DNA from: Legionellales bacterium UBA4722
GTDB taxonomy: Bacteria; Pseudomonadota; Gammaproteobacteria; DSM-16500
Direction of reading: 5' to 3'
DNA length: 8,933 nucleotides
NCBI GenBank assembly: GCA_002404295.1
Contig: DHJK01000001.1
Span: 1-8,933, forward strand
Shown: positions 1 to 6,117 of the stretch, piece by piece
How positions within the stretch are numbered: the first letter of the stretch is position 1
How the letters are laid out: each line of letters opens with the position of its first letter
The notes under the pieces: model-generated
Seen by the model: only the letters and a program-made list of their open reading frames with translations
Database searches by the model: none
Told to the model about the DNA's origin: nothing
Translations under genes and position numbers: made by a program

Positions 1-706
1 GTAGACGCGCATACAGATCAGCATATAGATAAATTAATATTTCCCTATTATATTAGATAAATTTTGCAGATATATATCTGGTTACTGTAATGCATCTACC
101 AAGCTCGATGAACTCAAAATACTGTTGGACCGGGATAGTTTAGGCAAGCTTTTAGATCTAGTAGACGAAAAAACAGTTAACGCCCTGACACGTATATTTA
201 GACCACAAAATGGATTCAGCATGACTAGAGAACAGATGTCCGCAGAAAATCAGACTGAGGTTGTAATTAATTTCTTTACCTACCAACTTACATTGGCAAC
301 AAAAGGTCACGATAAAATTAAAAAAAACGTGTCATCTCTTAATAGTATAGTTGACTCTGAATTAAAAACGTTACTAACAAATGTTTCAGCCAACGGTCCT
401 CAGCTCGAAAAAATGACAGAATATCTGTTTCGCGCCAGGAGAGCCATTTCCCACCCGCAAGATCTCAAGATATTAAATAAAGATATTAAAGCTGAACTAA
501 GGTGTTCACAATTAAAAAAATTCTTTGCAGCGTTGTTAGCAATTACGAGCTGTTTATGTGTGGCGAGCTCAAGCCCCGCTGCTATTGCAGGTGGAATAGT
601 ACTTCTGGGTTGCAGCGCGGCATTTTTTTATTCTAGTCGCGAAAGAAAAATGGTCACGGCTCTTTCAGAGTTTACTACGGCGCTTAAACCAAGCCCGTTT
701 AACTAG
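1..706 (+). pseudogene. 3' part of a hypothetical protein with a C-terminal membrane hairpin, probably frameshifted
   Basis: I do not recognise this gene. The longest frame with an accepted start codon begins at TTG 125 and gives 193 residues, but no Shine-Dalgarno sequence precedes it and the same frame stays open and protein-like back to 38 (reading FPIILDKFCRYISGY...). Upstream of that, bases 1-57 read VDAHTDQHIDKLIFP in the next frame before a stop at 58-60. Removing one base around 40-46 (TTTCCC) would join the two into one continuous protein that enters from outside the window. Counting from TTG 125, residues 1-130 are mostly helical and charged. Residues 133-170 form two hydrophobic segments joined by a short SSSP turn, then an RERK cluster, which suggests a membrane hairpin near the C-terminus. 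It could be a decayed gene or a sequencing indel. The function is unknown. Confidence 0.55.
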
Positions 707-727
707 CCTCATCTATACACTCGCGAC

Positions 728-746
728 CATTGGGAGCGAAGCAATG
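728..746. repeat. Degenerate CATTG...CAATG palindromic repeat
   Basis: CATTG (728-732) and CAATG (742-746) are inverted arms around a GGAGCGAAG spacer. It resembles the better-preserved palindrome at 1503-1532 in arm sequence and in its purine-rich GAA..AAG-type loop. I infer that it is a decayed copy of the same interspersed intergenic repeat. It lies between two genes and has no U-run, so it is not an obvious terminator. Confidence 0.4.
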
Positions 747-894
747 CTAATTCAGTAGCAAGAACACCATAAGTTGCAATTCGTTTATTCATTTTTGAAC
801 GCCATTAATTCATTACTTTATTATGGCATGATGGAAAATAGATTGCTATTATTGGAATTAACCTACTAAATATCACTCTAGGGAGTATATAAGC

Positions 895-1431
895 ATGACC
901 AAACCTAAACGTATTTTCATTGTCGGCCATATGGGTGCGGGCAAATTTATATTTACCGAAGCGTTAGCTAAAAAATTAGAATGGCAAATCGTCGATGCAA
1001 ATCCAAGTATTGAGCGATATATTGGCCGACAAACACGTGATATTCTGGGTGAACAAGGTGAAGCGGCGTTTAATCGCAGTCAAGCAGACATCATTTCTCA
1101 TTGCAAGAATAAAGAAAATGTGGTTGTTTTACTAGAAGAATGCGTTGTATCAAGCGAACAATGTCGAAAATTATTATCCTCTGACTTTGTTGTTTATTTG
1201 AAAGTCTCTATTCCAACTCAACTTGATCGAATGAAAAATGGACGGGTTTCATCGCTTCCAGTGGATGATATGAAGAATTTCTTGGAAAAGCAACATCAAG
1301 AACGAGATGCTTTTTATGAAGAAGTCGCAACAGTGATTGTTGAATCTATTGGATATTCAGATCAAGTTTCGGAAATCAATAAAATAATTGAAACCGATGT
1401 TAACAAAGTTATTATGGCACTTGAGAAATAG
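895..1431 (+). CDS. Shikimate-kinase-like P-loop protein with eroded active site
   Basis: The 178-residue length and overall pattern fit the shikimate kinase (AroK) fold. The N-terminal strand runs into a Walker-A-like GHMGAGK (residues 11-17), followed by a VDAN stretch at 33-36, FNRSQ at 59-63, an LLEEC segment at 79-83 where the substrate-binding GGG normally sits, a lid-like GRVSSLP (116-122), and ERDAFYEEVA (136-145), equivalent to the family's ERNPLYEE. Several key positions are changed. The Ser/Thr after the Walker lysine is Phe18, the second Asp of the shikimate-binding DxD is Asn36, and the GGG motif is absent, while Lys17, Asp34, Arg117 and Arg137 remain. A true shikimate kinase is therefore doubtful, and a paralogue with another substrate or a pseudokinase is more likely. 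The ATG start has AGGGAG 14-9 bases upstream. It appears monocistronic. Confidence 0.7.
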   Translation: MTKPKRIFIVGHMGAGKFIFTEALAKKLEWQIVDANPSIERYIGRQTRDILGEQGEAAFNRSQADIISHCKNKENVVVLLEECVVSSEQCRKLLSSDFVVYLKVSIPTQLDRMKNGRVSSLPVDDMKNFLEKQHQERDAFYEEVATVIVESIGYSDQVSEINKIIETDVNKVIMALEK

Positions 1432-1502
1432 ATATATATATCTCTCACTTCAATATTGACATGCGGATCTCATAAGAAGACGGCAATAGCTCACCCTATC
1501 AC

Positions 1503-1532
1503 CGTCATTGCGAACAAAGTGAAGCAATGACG
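1503..1532. repeat. CGTCATTGC palindromic interspersed repeat
   Basis: Perfect 9-bp inverted arms CGTCATTGC (1503-1511) and GCAATGACG (1524-1532) flank a 12-base GAACAAAGTGAA loop. This is the look of the short palindromic repeats scattered between genes in many proteobacteria. A weaker relative is at 728-746. Its right arm runs into the open frame of the gene remnant that follows, so the element may have replaced that gene's 5' end. It could fold as a hairpin in RNA, but no T-run follows. Confidence 0.6.
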
Positions 1533-1812
1533 AGGATGAGGTAAGACAAGAAATTGTTTTGAAAGGAATCGAAGTTAATACAAAATTTGAAACTCCCAAA
1601 ACTTTAGCCAAGTCTAAGAACGATTCTATCTTGCCTGCATCTATAAATACAGATCATACTAAAAAACTTTATTTAATAGATTTACTTCAGCTATCCAGTC
1701 TAATTTCACTTATGATGGGTTGTTTGGTAAAAGAAAAAACAAGGTTGCTGCTAAATCAATTGATATTGTCACGGAGCAGAAAAAAATAGAAAATCATTTT
1801 GAAAAACCTTAG
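1523..1812 (+). pseudogene. Remnant of a small hypothetical gene, split by a slip in an A run
   Basis: I do not recognise the product. One frame is open from 1523 and reads protein-like through LKGIEVNTKFETPKTLAKSK to NTDHTKK. At the A6 run (1661-1666) the sensible reading moves to another frame (FNRFTSAIQSNFTYDGLFG..., then KVAAKSIDIVTEQKKIENHF), ending at TAG 1810-1812. Adding one A to the run joins the two smoothly. The uncorrected frame from TTG 1559 runs to 1789 and turns into an unnatural Leu/Ser-rich tail. No ATG or properly spaced ribosome binding site precedes it, and the 5' side begins inside the palindrome at 1503-1532. The best reading is a 5'-truncated, frameshifted relic. Confidence 0.45.
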
Positions 1813-1952
1813 GGGCTGTTGACAATTCAGCGCCTGATGATACGTTATTCTAGTAAAGGCACATTGATCGGCACCTTCTCCGCCGGACTGGATAATCGAC
1901 ACATTGTGTAGATAAGATCAATTCTATGATAGTATAGAAAAACGTGAACTTT

Positions 1953-1957
1953 GGAAG
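1953..1957 (+). promoter_or_regulatory. Ribosome binding site that decides the peptidase start
   Basis: GGAAG lies 9 bases before ATG 1967 but directly touches the in-frame TTG at 1958. The spacing favours ATG 1967, which also places the hydrophobic signal sequence at the very N-terminus. A TATGAT -10-like hexamer is at 1925-1930 without a good -35. Confidence 0.5.
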
Positions 1958-1966
1958 TTGAACAAA

Positions 1967-2620
1967 ATGCAAAATTTATTTTTAATCTTTTTAATATTAT
2001 TCATAAGCAACACAGCTTATGCAATCAGCCACCTTCCTGACAATATTAATAAAAAAAACAAATTACCTAATGCCATCACTACACCAATTGCAATTGATCA
2101 ATTACCAAGCTATTCATCTTACCCACTAGCAGTACAAAAACTTATTACAATATCCGACAATCTTTCAAAATTGAATTTAACTTATCTCTATGGATCATCA
2201 GACCCGAAAAATAAAGGCATGGATTGCTCAGGGACAATTTATTATGTGTTAAAGAAAATGAATATTTCAGATGTACCAAGGCAATCAGACGAACAATTTT
2301 TATGGGCCGAAAAGAAAGGAAAATTGTATAGAGTAACAAGCAATCACTTTGATTCAATAGAATTTTCTAATATCAAGCCGGGTGATTTATTATTTTGGTC
2401 TGGAACATACAGTACTAATCGTAACTCATCTATTTCTCATGTAATGATATATTTAGGAAAAAATAAAAAAAATGAACGTCTTATGTTTGGCGCAAGCGAT
2501 GGTCGTACCTATGAAAACAAAAAAATGTGGGGAGTAAGCGTATTTGACTTTAAGTTGCCAAACAATAAAGGAAAACAACGATTTGAAGGATATAGCTGTA
2601 TCCCAAACTTAACTTGTTAA
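1967..2620 (+). CDS. Secreted NlpC/P60-family cysteine peptidase
   Basis: This 217-residue protein starts with a signal peptide: MQNLFLIFLILFISNTAYA, with likely cleavage after Ala19. A linker of about 55 residues follows, then an NlpC/P60 domain (about 65-200). The nucleophile motif is MDCSG with Cys87, preceded by a YLYGSSDP segment typical of the family. The catalytic His is in SISHVMIYLG (His158). A polar residue in the GASDGR segment (around Ser177/Asp178) may be the third member of the triad. A PGDLLFW motif (138-144) is also characteristic. Members of this family cleave D-gamma-glutamyl-meso-diaminopimelate or related bonds in peptidoglycan peptides, so a periplasmic or secreted cell-wall hydrolase is expected. 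An effector acting on host substrates cannot be excluded. The gene stands alone between a gene relic and a large inverted repeat that may terminate its transcript. Confidence 0.85.
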   Translation: MQNLFLIFLILFISNTAYAISHLPDNINKKNKLPNAITTPIAIDQLPSYSSYPLAVQKLITISDNLSKLNLTYLYGSSDPKNKGMDCSGTIYYVLKKMNISDVPRQSDEQFLWAEKKGKLYRVTSNHFDSIEFSNIKPGDLLFWSGTYSTNRNSSISHVMIYLGKNKKNERLMFGASDGRTYENKKMWGVSVFDFKLPNNKGKQRFEGYSCIPNLTC

Positions 2621-2626
2621 ATTCGT

Positions 2627-2702
2627 TTGGACTTTGGACAACCCCAGTCGTGAGCGAGCCCGCGCGCGTTCACGACTGGGACTGGGGTTGTCCAAAGTCC
2701 AA
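2627..2702. repeat. Long inverted repeat / hairpin element downstream of the peptidase gene
   Basis: Arms 2627-2649 (beginning TTGGACTTTGGACAACCCC) and 2680-2702 are perfect 23-bp inverted repeats. Inside, GTGA (2650-2653) can pair with TCAC (2670-2673), leaving GACTGG (2674-2679) bulged. Alternatively CCCAGTCGTGA (2643-2653) pairs perfectly with TCACGACTGGG (2670-2680). The loop is unusually GC-rich (GCGAGCCCGCGCGCG) for this AT-rich window. It begins 7 bases after the peptidase stop codon, so it could act as a transcription terminator or RNA-stabilising hairpin. It also looks like a small non-autonomous mobile or REP-type element. A related GTCGTGAGC-type motif occurs at 6884-6903. Confidence 0.75.
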
Positions 2703-2782
2703 TCCTAAACTTCATATATTTTATTTGAGACAAAATGAACTTATAACATATTACTGATCTGTTATTAAACATTACAGCGTGA

Positions 2783-2788
2783 TAGAAT
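2783..2788 (+). promoter_or_regulatory. Candidate -10 box for the TALE-like gene
   Basis: TAGAAT matches TATAAT at five of six positions and lies 48 bases before the ATG. The hexamer 17 bases upstream (TGTTAT, 2760-2765) is a poor -35, so the promoter may be weak or activator-dependent. A TTGAGA at 2725-2730 is an alternative -35 for a less convincing -10 near 2747. Confidence 0.3.
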
Positions 2789-2822
2789 GCGCATTATAAA
2801 AAAATTAGTTCGAAGCACCTTG

Positions 2823-2827
2823 AGGAG
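2823..2827 (+). promoter_or_regulatory. Strong Shine-Dalgarno of the TALE-like gene
   Basis: AGGAG ends 9 bases before ATG 2837, which is optimal spacing and fixes the start of the 545-residue protein. It is one of the clearest ribosome binding sites in the window. Confidence 0.65.
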
Positions 2828-2836
2828 ATAACCTAC

Positions 2837-4474
2837 ATGTTCACGCAAAAAAATATAACTACAGAGTTAAAAAAAATAAAGATAACTAAAGATGACTATC
2901 AAATATGGGTAAAACAATTAATAAAACTAGGCTATACCATAGAGCAAGCAAATAAGTTAATTTTACGGCCATCGGCAAAAAATGGAATTAAAGGAGTGCT
3001 TGAATACACCAATCTCCTCTCGCCACAATTTACTCACGACCAAATTATTTTCATAGCATTTCGCCATGGCGGATATCAAAACCTCAAGGCTATTGATCAA
3101 AAGAAAGATGTATTAAACGCATATGGTTTTACTACAGATAATATAGTTAAGATTACGGGCTCTATGGGTGGCTCTAAAAATGTCAACGCTGTTTTACTCA
3201 ATATTGACGCTTTATTTGCTTTGCATTTAACACCCACTCATATTGCTCAAATTGTCGGCCACCCTGGAGGATCTGGAACTATCAAAGCAGTTTTGAAAGC
3301 AGCAAATTCTTTTATCACTTTGAATTTTACACCAGATGATATCGCTAGACTCGCTGGCACCCCTAAGGGTTCAAAAAATATTGCGGCTTTCTTAGAATAT
3401 CAAATAGAAATGCCGGCACTGGCTCGTAGCGTTAAGGATACCATTAATTTTGTATTGAAAAATATTAAATTACAGGCAAAGAATAAACTTTTAACACCAG
3501 CGATAAAAAATTCAAGTAAAAAAGTATCCGTACAATTATCCGCAGTAGAAAGCAAGGAATTAAAGACCGAGGTAAGCATGGTTGCAGAAAATGCACCTAT
3601 TCCTCAACTAGAAACCATAATAGAACCTCACAATACTTTTGTTGGTTGTAATCAGCATATGCTTTTTCGGGCTAATCCCACACTAAAAAACACCCTACTC
3701 AATGGTAAAATTTCTTCGGAAATTGCTGATCAACTAAGTTTATTTAAAATTGAGGAACAAGATTATATTAACTGGAAAACTCGATTACTGACACTGGGCT
3801 ATACTGAATACCATGTCAATCAATTAATTCTAAGAGAAGCGCCTCAAGATATCATTCAACTCTTACTGAAAAATACGCCATTGCTATTTTTAAAATTTAA
3901 TGTTGATCAAATTATTCAGATGATCTCATCACCATCTGGTTACAAAAATATTGAATACGCCTTAAGCTTCAAGGCTGCAACTCTTTTTAATTTTAATCCA
4001 GACCAGGTTGTTACACTTGTCTCTCATCCTTCAGGTTTTAAAAATCTAGAATCGATTCGCAAAAATCAATTTATTTTAAAAGATTTAGGATTTAATACAA
4101 ATCAATTGATAGAAATCGCAGGTAAAGAAAAAGGTTATCAAACTATTGCAGTCATTGTAGCCCTGAGTTCCGAGCTTAAAATGCTTGAAATTCCTGCGGG
4201 TAAAATCGCACAAGTCATGATAGATATACGTAATGGGCGAAATAAATTAGTCGAACTTATTAAAGAAAGATGTACAAACAGCTTTAGTAGCATTGATTTT
4301 AATACTACAACTTTAACCCCACTTATAGCTTCCCCTATTGAAGATACTGAAATAAATTGGAATGCAGAGCTAACCTTGGAGTATAGTAGGTCATCCATGA
4401 TGTTCGGTGAAACTGATAAAGAAACTAAGCCTCAGGAAAAGCAGGTGCAAATAAAAGCTAGTTTTTCGATGTAA
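2837..4474 (+). CDS. TAL-effector-like repeat protein with two arrays
   Basis: The 545-residue protein is built from two copies of one module. Each starts with a cap (residues 16-32 and 304-321; shared pattern KI..xDYxxWxxxLxxLGYT), then a degenerate repeat with LILR (33-64; 322-353), then about 33-residue repeats: 65-97, 98-130, 131-163, 164-196 and 354-385, 386-418, 419-451, plus a worn one from 452. The consensus runs F/L-T/N-x-D-x-I-x-x-I-A-G-x-P-x-G-S/Y-K-N-I-x-A-V-L. This follows the TALE repeat plan, with Gly15 in all seven clear repeats and Lys/Gln at 17 in six. Positions 12/13, the base-reading pair in TALEs, are RH, SM, HP, TP, SP, HP and KE. A Lys-rich linker (about 197-300) joins the arrays, and residues 477-545 are a polar tail. 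There is no signal peptide or membrane segment. Known TALE-likes bind DNA, so nucleic-acid binding and possibly secreted nucleomodulin activity are inferred. An mTERF-like helical repeat is the main alternative. Confidence 0.72.
   Translation: MFTQKNITTELKKIKITKDDYQIWVKQLIKLGYTIEQANKLILRPSAKNGIKGVLEYTNLLSPQFTHDQIIFIAFRHGGYQNLKAIDQKKDVLNAYGFTTDNIVKITGSMGGSKNVNAVLLNIDALFALHLTPTHIAQIVGHPGGSGTIKAVLKAANSFITLNFTPDDIARLAGTPKGSKNIAAFLEYQIEMPALARSVKDTINFVLKNIKLQAKNKLLTPAIKNSSKKVSVQLSAVESKELKTEVSMVAENAPIPQLETIIEPHNTFVGCNQHMLFRANPTLKNTLLNGKISSEIADQLSLFKIEEQDYINWKTRLLTLGYTEYHVNQLILREAPQDIIQLLLKNTPLLFLKFNVDQIIQMISSPSGYKNIEYALSFKAATLFNFNPDQVVTLVSHPSGFKNLESIRKNQFILKDLGFNTNQLIEIAGKEKGYQTIAVIVALSSELKMLEIPAGKIAQVMIDIRNGRNKLVELIKERCTNSFSSIDFNTTTLTPLIASPIEDTEINWNAELTLEYSRSSMMFGETDKETKPQEKQVQIKASFSM
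2933..3424 (+). repeat. First TALE-like repeat array (protein-level tandem repeats)
   Basis: Encodes residues 33-196: one degenerate 32-residue repeat and four 33-residue repeats. Variable pairs are R44/P45 (degenerate), R76/H77, S109/M110, H142/P143 and T175/P176. The repeats are recognisable in protein but strongly diverged in DNA, unlike the near-identical repeats of Xanthomonas TALEs, which points to long independent drift. Confidence 0.7.
3800..4264 (+). repeat. Second TALE-like repeat array (protein-level tandem repeats)
   Basis: Encodes residues 322-476: a degenerate repeat (R333/E334), three clear repeats with variable pairs S365/P366, H397/P398 and K430/E431, and a worn fourth (D463/I464). 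Its cap and degenerate repeat align with those of the first array at an offset of 289 residues, so an internal duplication of the whole module is the simplest origin. Confidence 0.65.
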
Positions 4475-4527
4475 CTGTTTCATGCACGCTAGACAGACTG
4501 TCAGTCACATAGAGCAACTCATTCTCT

Positions 4528-5037
4528 CTATTTTTTTTTGGCTTTGCTACTAGGTGATTCTGATGGTGTTATGGATGGCGCTATAGCTATATCAGCTTCA
4601 GCTTTTGCATTACTGTGACTACGAAAAATACTTGGATAATTAGCAAGCCTTACACCTTTTTTTTCTCTAGTAACTATATTGACAGGCGCTGCAGCTTTAG
4701 GTGTAGATGAAACAGTAGAAACTAATGGTTGCGATGAAGGAGAAGAATTGACTATCACATTTAACCCAATCTCAGATTTTATCTCAGATACTACTTTTGG
4801 TTTTTTATGGGGTGATTGTTCATTAGTAGTAGTATTAAAAGTGCTTACAAACCAATTTCGAATTTTGCGAGTATAGGCATGATTTGCATCCACATCTACT
4901 TTTTCAAAATACTTGGTACCCACAGCAAATACTACACCAGTAATAATCAATGTTAATGGTACAATACCGAAACTCGCAGCAGCAGCACCTACAATAGCGG
5001 GTATTCCTAATGACAGCCCTACTAAAACTAGTCTTTT
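4528..5037 (-). CDS. Hypothetical membrane-anchored protein, 5' end unresolved
   Basis: Not recognised. The first accepted start codon is TTG at 4950 (140 residues), but the frame is open and clearly protein-like from 5037: about 38 hydrophobic residues (LVLVGLSLGIPAIVGAAAAS through FAVG) long enough for two membrane helices, then KYFEKVD and a soluble tail of about 110 residues rich in Ser, Pro and Lys, ending SSKAKKK. TTG 4950 would cut the hydrophobic hairpin in half and has no Shine-Dalgarno. No ATG, GTG or TTG occurs between 5037 and 4950, and a stop sits at 5040-5038, within the coding frame of the methyltransferase that ends at 5028. It may be a 3' remnant of a longer membrane protein whose front was lost at the methyltransferase junction, or it may use a non-standard start (ATT/ATA) by coupling to the upstream stop. 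Confidence 0.5.
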   Translation of the reverse strand, partial: KRLVLVGLSLGIPAIVGAAAASFGIVPLTLIITGVVFAVGTKYFEKVDVDANHAYTRKIRNWFVSTFNTTTNEQSPHKKPKVVSEIKSEIGLNVIVNSSPSSQPLVSTVSSTPKAAAPVNIVTREKKGVRLANYPSIFRSHSNAKAEADIAIAPSITPSESPSSKAKKK

Positions 5038-5930
5038 CTAGCTGAAATTAAATATATTATTAGCCCGCCTGCAGAAAAAAGCGTTTTATTTTTATACCCA
5101 TCAATCATTTGATCTTTGCTTTTTCGTAGACGTTTCCAATGCACCTCAAATTCAGATAGCAACCCACCGCCTGCTAAAAAAAGTTCTTGCAATTCTCGTC
5201 TGGTTTCATCCCAACCTTCTTTTGAATATTCATATAACTCCAAGAGCGTAAGGCGTTCGCGTGGTGTTTCATAAGGTGGGATAAAGTAATCAGCAAGATC
5301 AGAGAGATAGACTTGAATGTTTTTAAGGCCTGCCTCCTGAAAATAAAAAGGCATCATATCGCCACGGTTTGCATTCCCTCTCTTTAATTTTTCTCTGCCG
5401 CGTTCGCAAATTAGTGCAAAACGAGCAGGTTCTATAATATCATTGACAGAGTCATTAAACGTCAAGTTATTAAAAATTAAACTTGATACTACATTATTAG
5501 GTTCAGCAACCGCAATTAAACCGCCTGGCTTTAATACGCGTAACATTTCTTTTAATGAAATAGCGGCATCTTTAACATGTATTAAAACGGTTTGGCACGT
5601 CACCATATCAAAAGAATCATCAGGAAATGGAATAGATTCTGCGGTTCCAAGTTGATAAGTTGCGCGCGATGCTAATCCTTTTTGTTTCGCACGTTCAGTG
5701 GCTTTTACTATCCATAGTTCTTCTGGATCAATACCTATCATATGCATATCGGGAGATAAAAAAGGAGCAATCAGTTGCCCCCAATGTCCGATACCGCATC
5801 CTACATCAAGCATCGATTTCACTTGATTCAGTTCCCAACGTTTAGCCATCAACGCGATAAAATCAGGTGAATACCAATAATCTCGAAGATCTGTTAAAAC
5901 ATTTTCTGAATGTGGGTGTTTTTTTGTCAT
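5028..5930 (-). CDS. Class I SAM-dependent methyltransferase
   Basis: The 300-residue protein has a Rossmann-type methyltransferase domain of the Methyltransf_11/25 kind. Motif I is LDVGCGIGHWG (41-51). The acidic end of strand 2 is IGIDPEE (Asp68, ribose contact). TAESIPF (97-102) follows, then a DSFDMV stretch (105-110) preceding strand 4, and LRVLKPGGLIAVAEPN (130-145) as the usual post-motif-III segment. The C-terminal 150 residues include a charged helical region and probably determine the substrate, which cannot be read from the sequence; the UbiE/small-molecule type is only the closest general resemblance. The start is ATG 5930, without a strong ribosome binding site. Its stop lies within the start region of the next - strand reading frame, and the upstream 187 bp are non-coding, so it is probably transcribed from its own promoter. 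Confidence 0.85.
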   Translation of the reverse strand: MTKKHPHSENVLTDLRDYWYSPDFIALMAKRWELNQVKSMLDVGCGIGHWGQLIAPFLSPDMHMIGIDPEELWIVKATERAKQKGLASRATYQLGTAESIPFPDDSFDMVTCQTVLIHVKDAAISLKEMLRVLKPGGLIAVAEPNNVVSSLIFNNLTFNDSVNDIIEPARFALICERGREKLKRGNANRGDMMPFYFQEAGLKNIQVYLSDLADYFIPPYETPRERLTLLELYEYSKEGWDETRRELQELFLAGGGLLSEFEVHWKRLRKSKDQMIDGYKNKTLFSAGGLIIYLISARKD

Positions 5931-6117
5931 AACTATCCATGTTAAAATATATCAAAGGTGCTATTAGTGTTACAAAAAATCATCATAATGACAACATGTC
6001 TATTGATATCATCATTCATGTATGAAGCGTCCTAAAATCCAGGAATGTTATATTCAGTCAGAAAAAATCATATTTTTATTTACTTCAGTACTAAAATACC
6101 AGTAACATTTTTTCATA

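Noticed and set aside
1430..1443. AGATATATATATCT palindrome after the kinase-like gene (and CAGATATATATCTG at 67-80)
   Set aside because: These are short alternating AT palindromes, expected by chance in AT-rich DNA. There is no T-run or other context suggesting a site.
1812..1957. GGGCTGTTGACA near 1812-1824 as an insertion-sequence end or promoter
   Set aside because: The start resembles some IS termini and contains TTGACA, but there is no matching inverted end, no transposase remnant, and only a poor -10 (TACGTT at 1841-1846).
2145..2357. 70-codon - strand frame inside the peptidase gene
   Set aside because: It is antisense to the catalytic domain of the NlpC/P60 protein and is a shadow frame.
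2837..4474. mTERF-type helical repeat protein as the identity of the repeat arrays
   Set aside because: The degenerate first repeats (LGYT...LILR...) do look mTERF-like. The regular repeats, however, have a fixed 33-residue period with Gly15, a two-residue variable loop and Lys17-Asn18, which fits TALE-like repeats better. It is kept as the main alternative.
4496..4506. GACTG-T-CAGTC dyad between the convergent genes as a terminator
   Set aside because: The stem is only five base pairs with a one-base loop and no adjacent T-run, too weak to call.
4679..4876. 65-codon + strand frame opposite the membrane-anchored protein
   Set aside because: It lies antisense to a frame with coherent hydrophobic and low-complexity composition, has no ribosome binding site and has no recognisable protein pattern.
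5443..5845. Two + strand frames inside the methyltransferase gene
   Set aside because: They are antisense shadows of a well-supported methyltransferase with all motifs in order.
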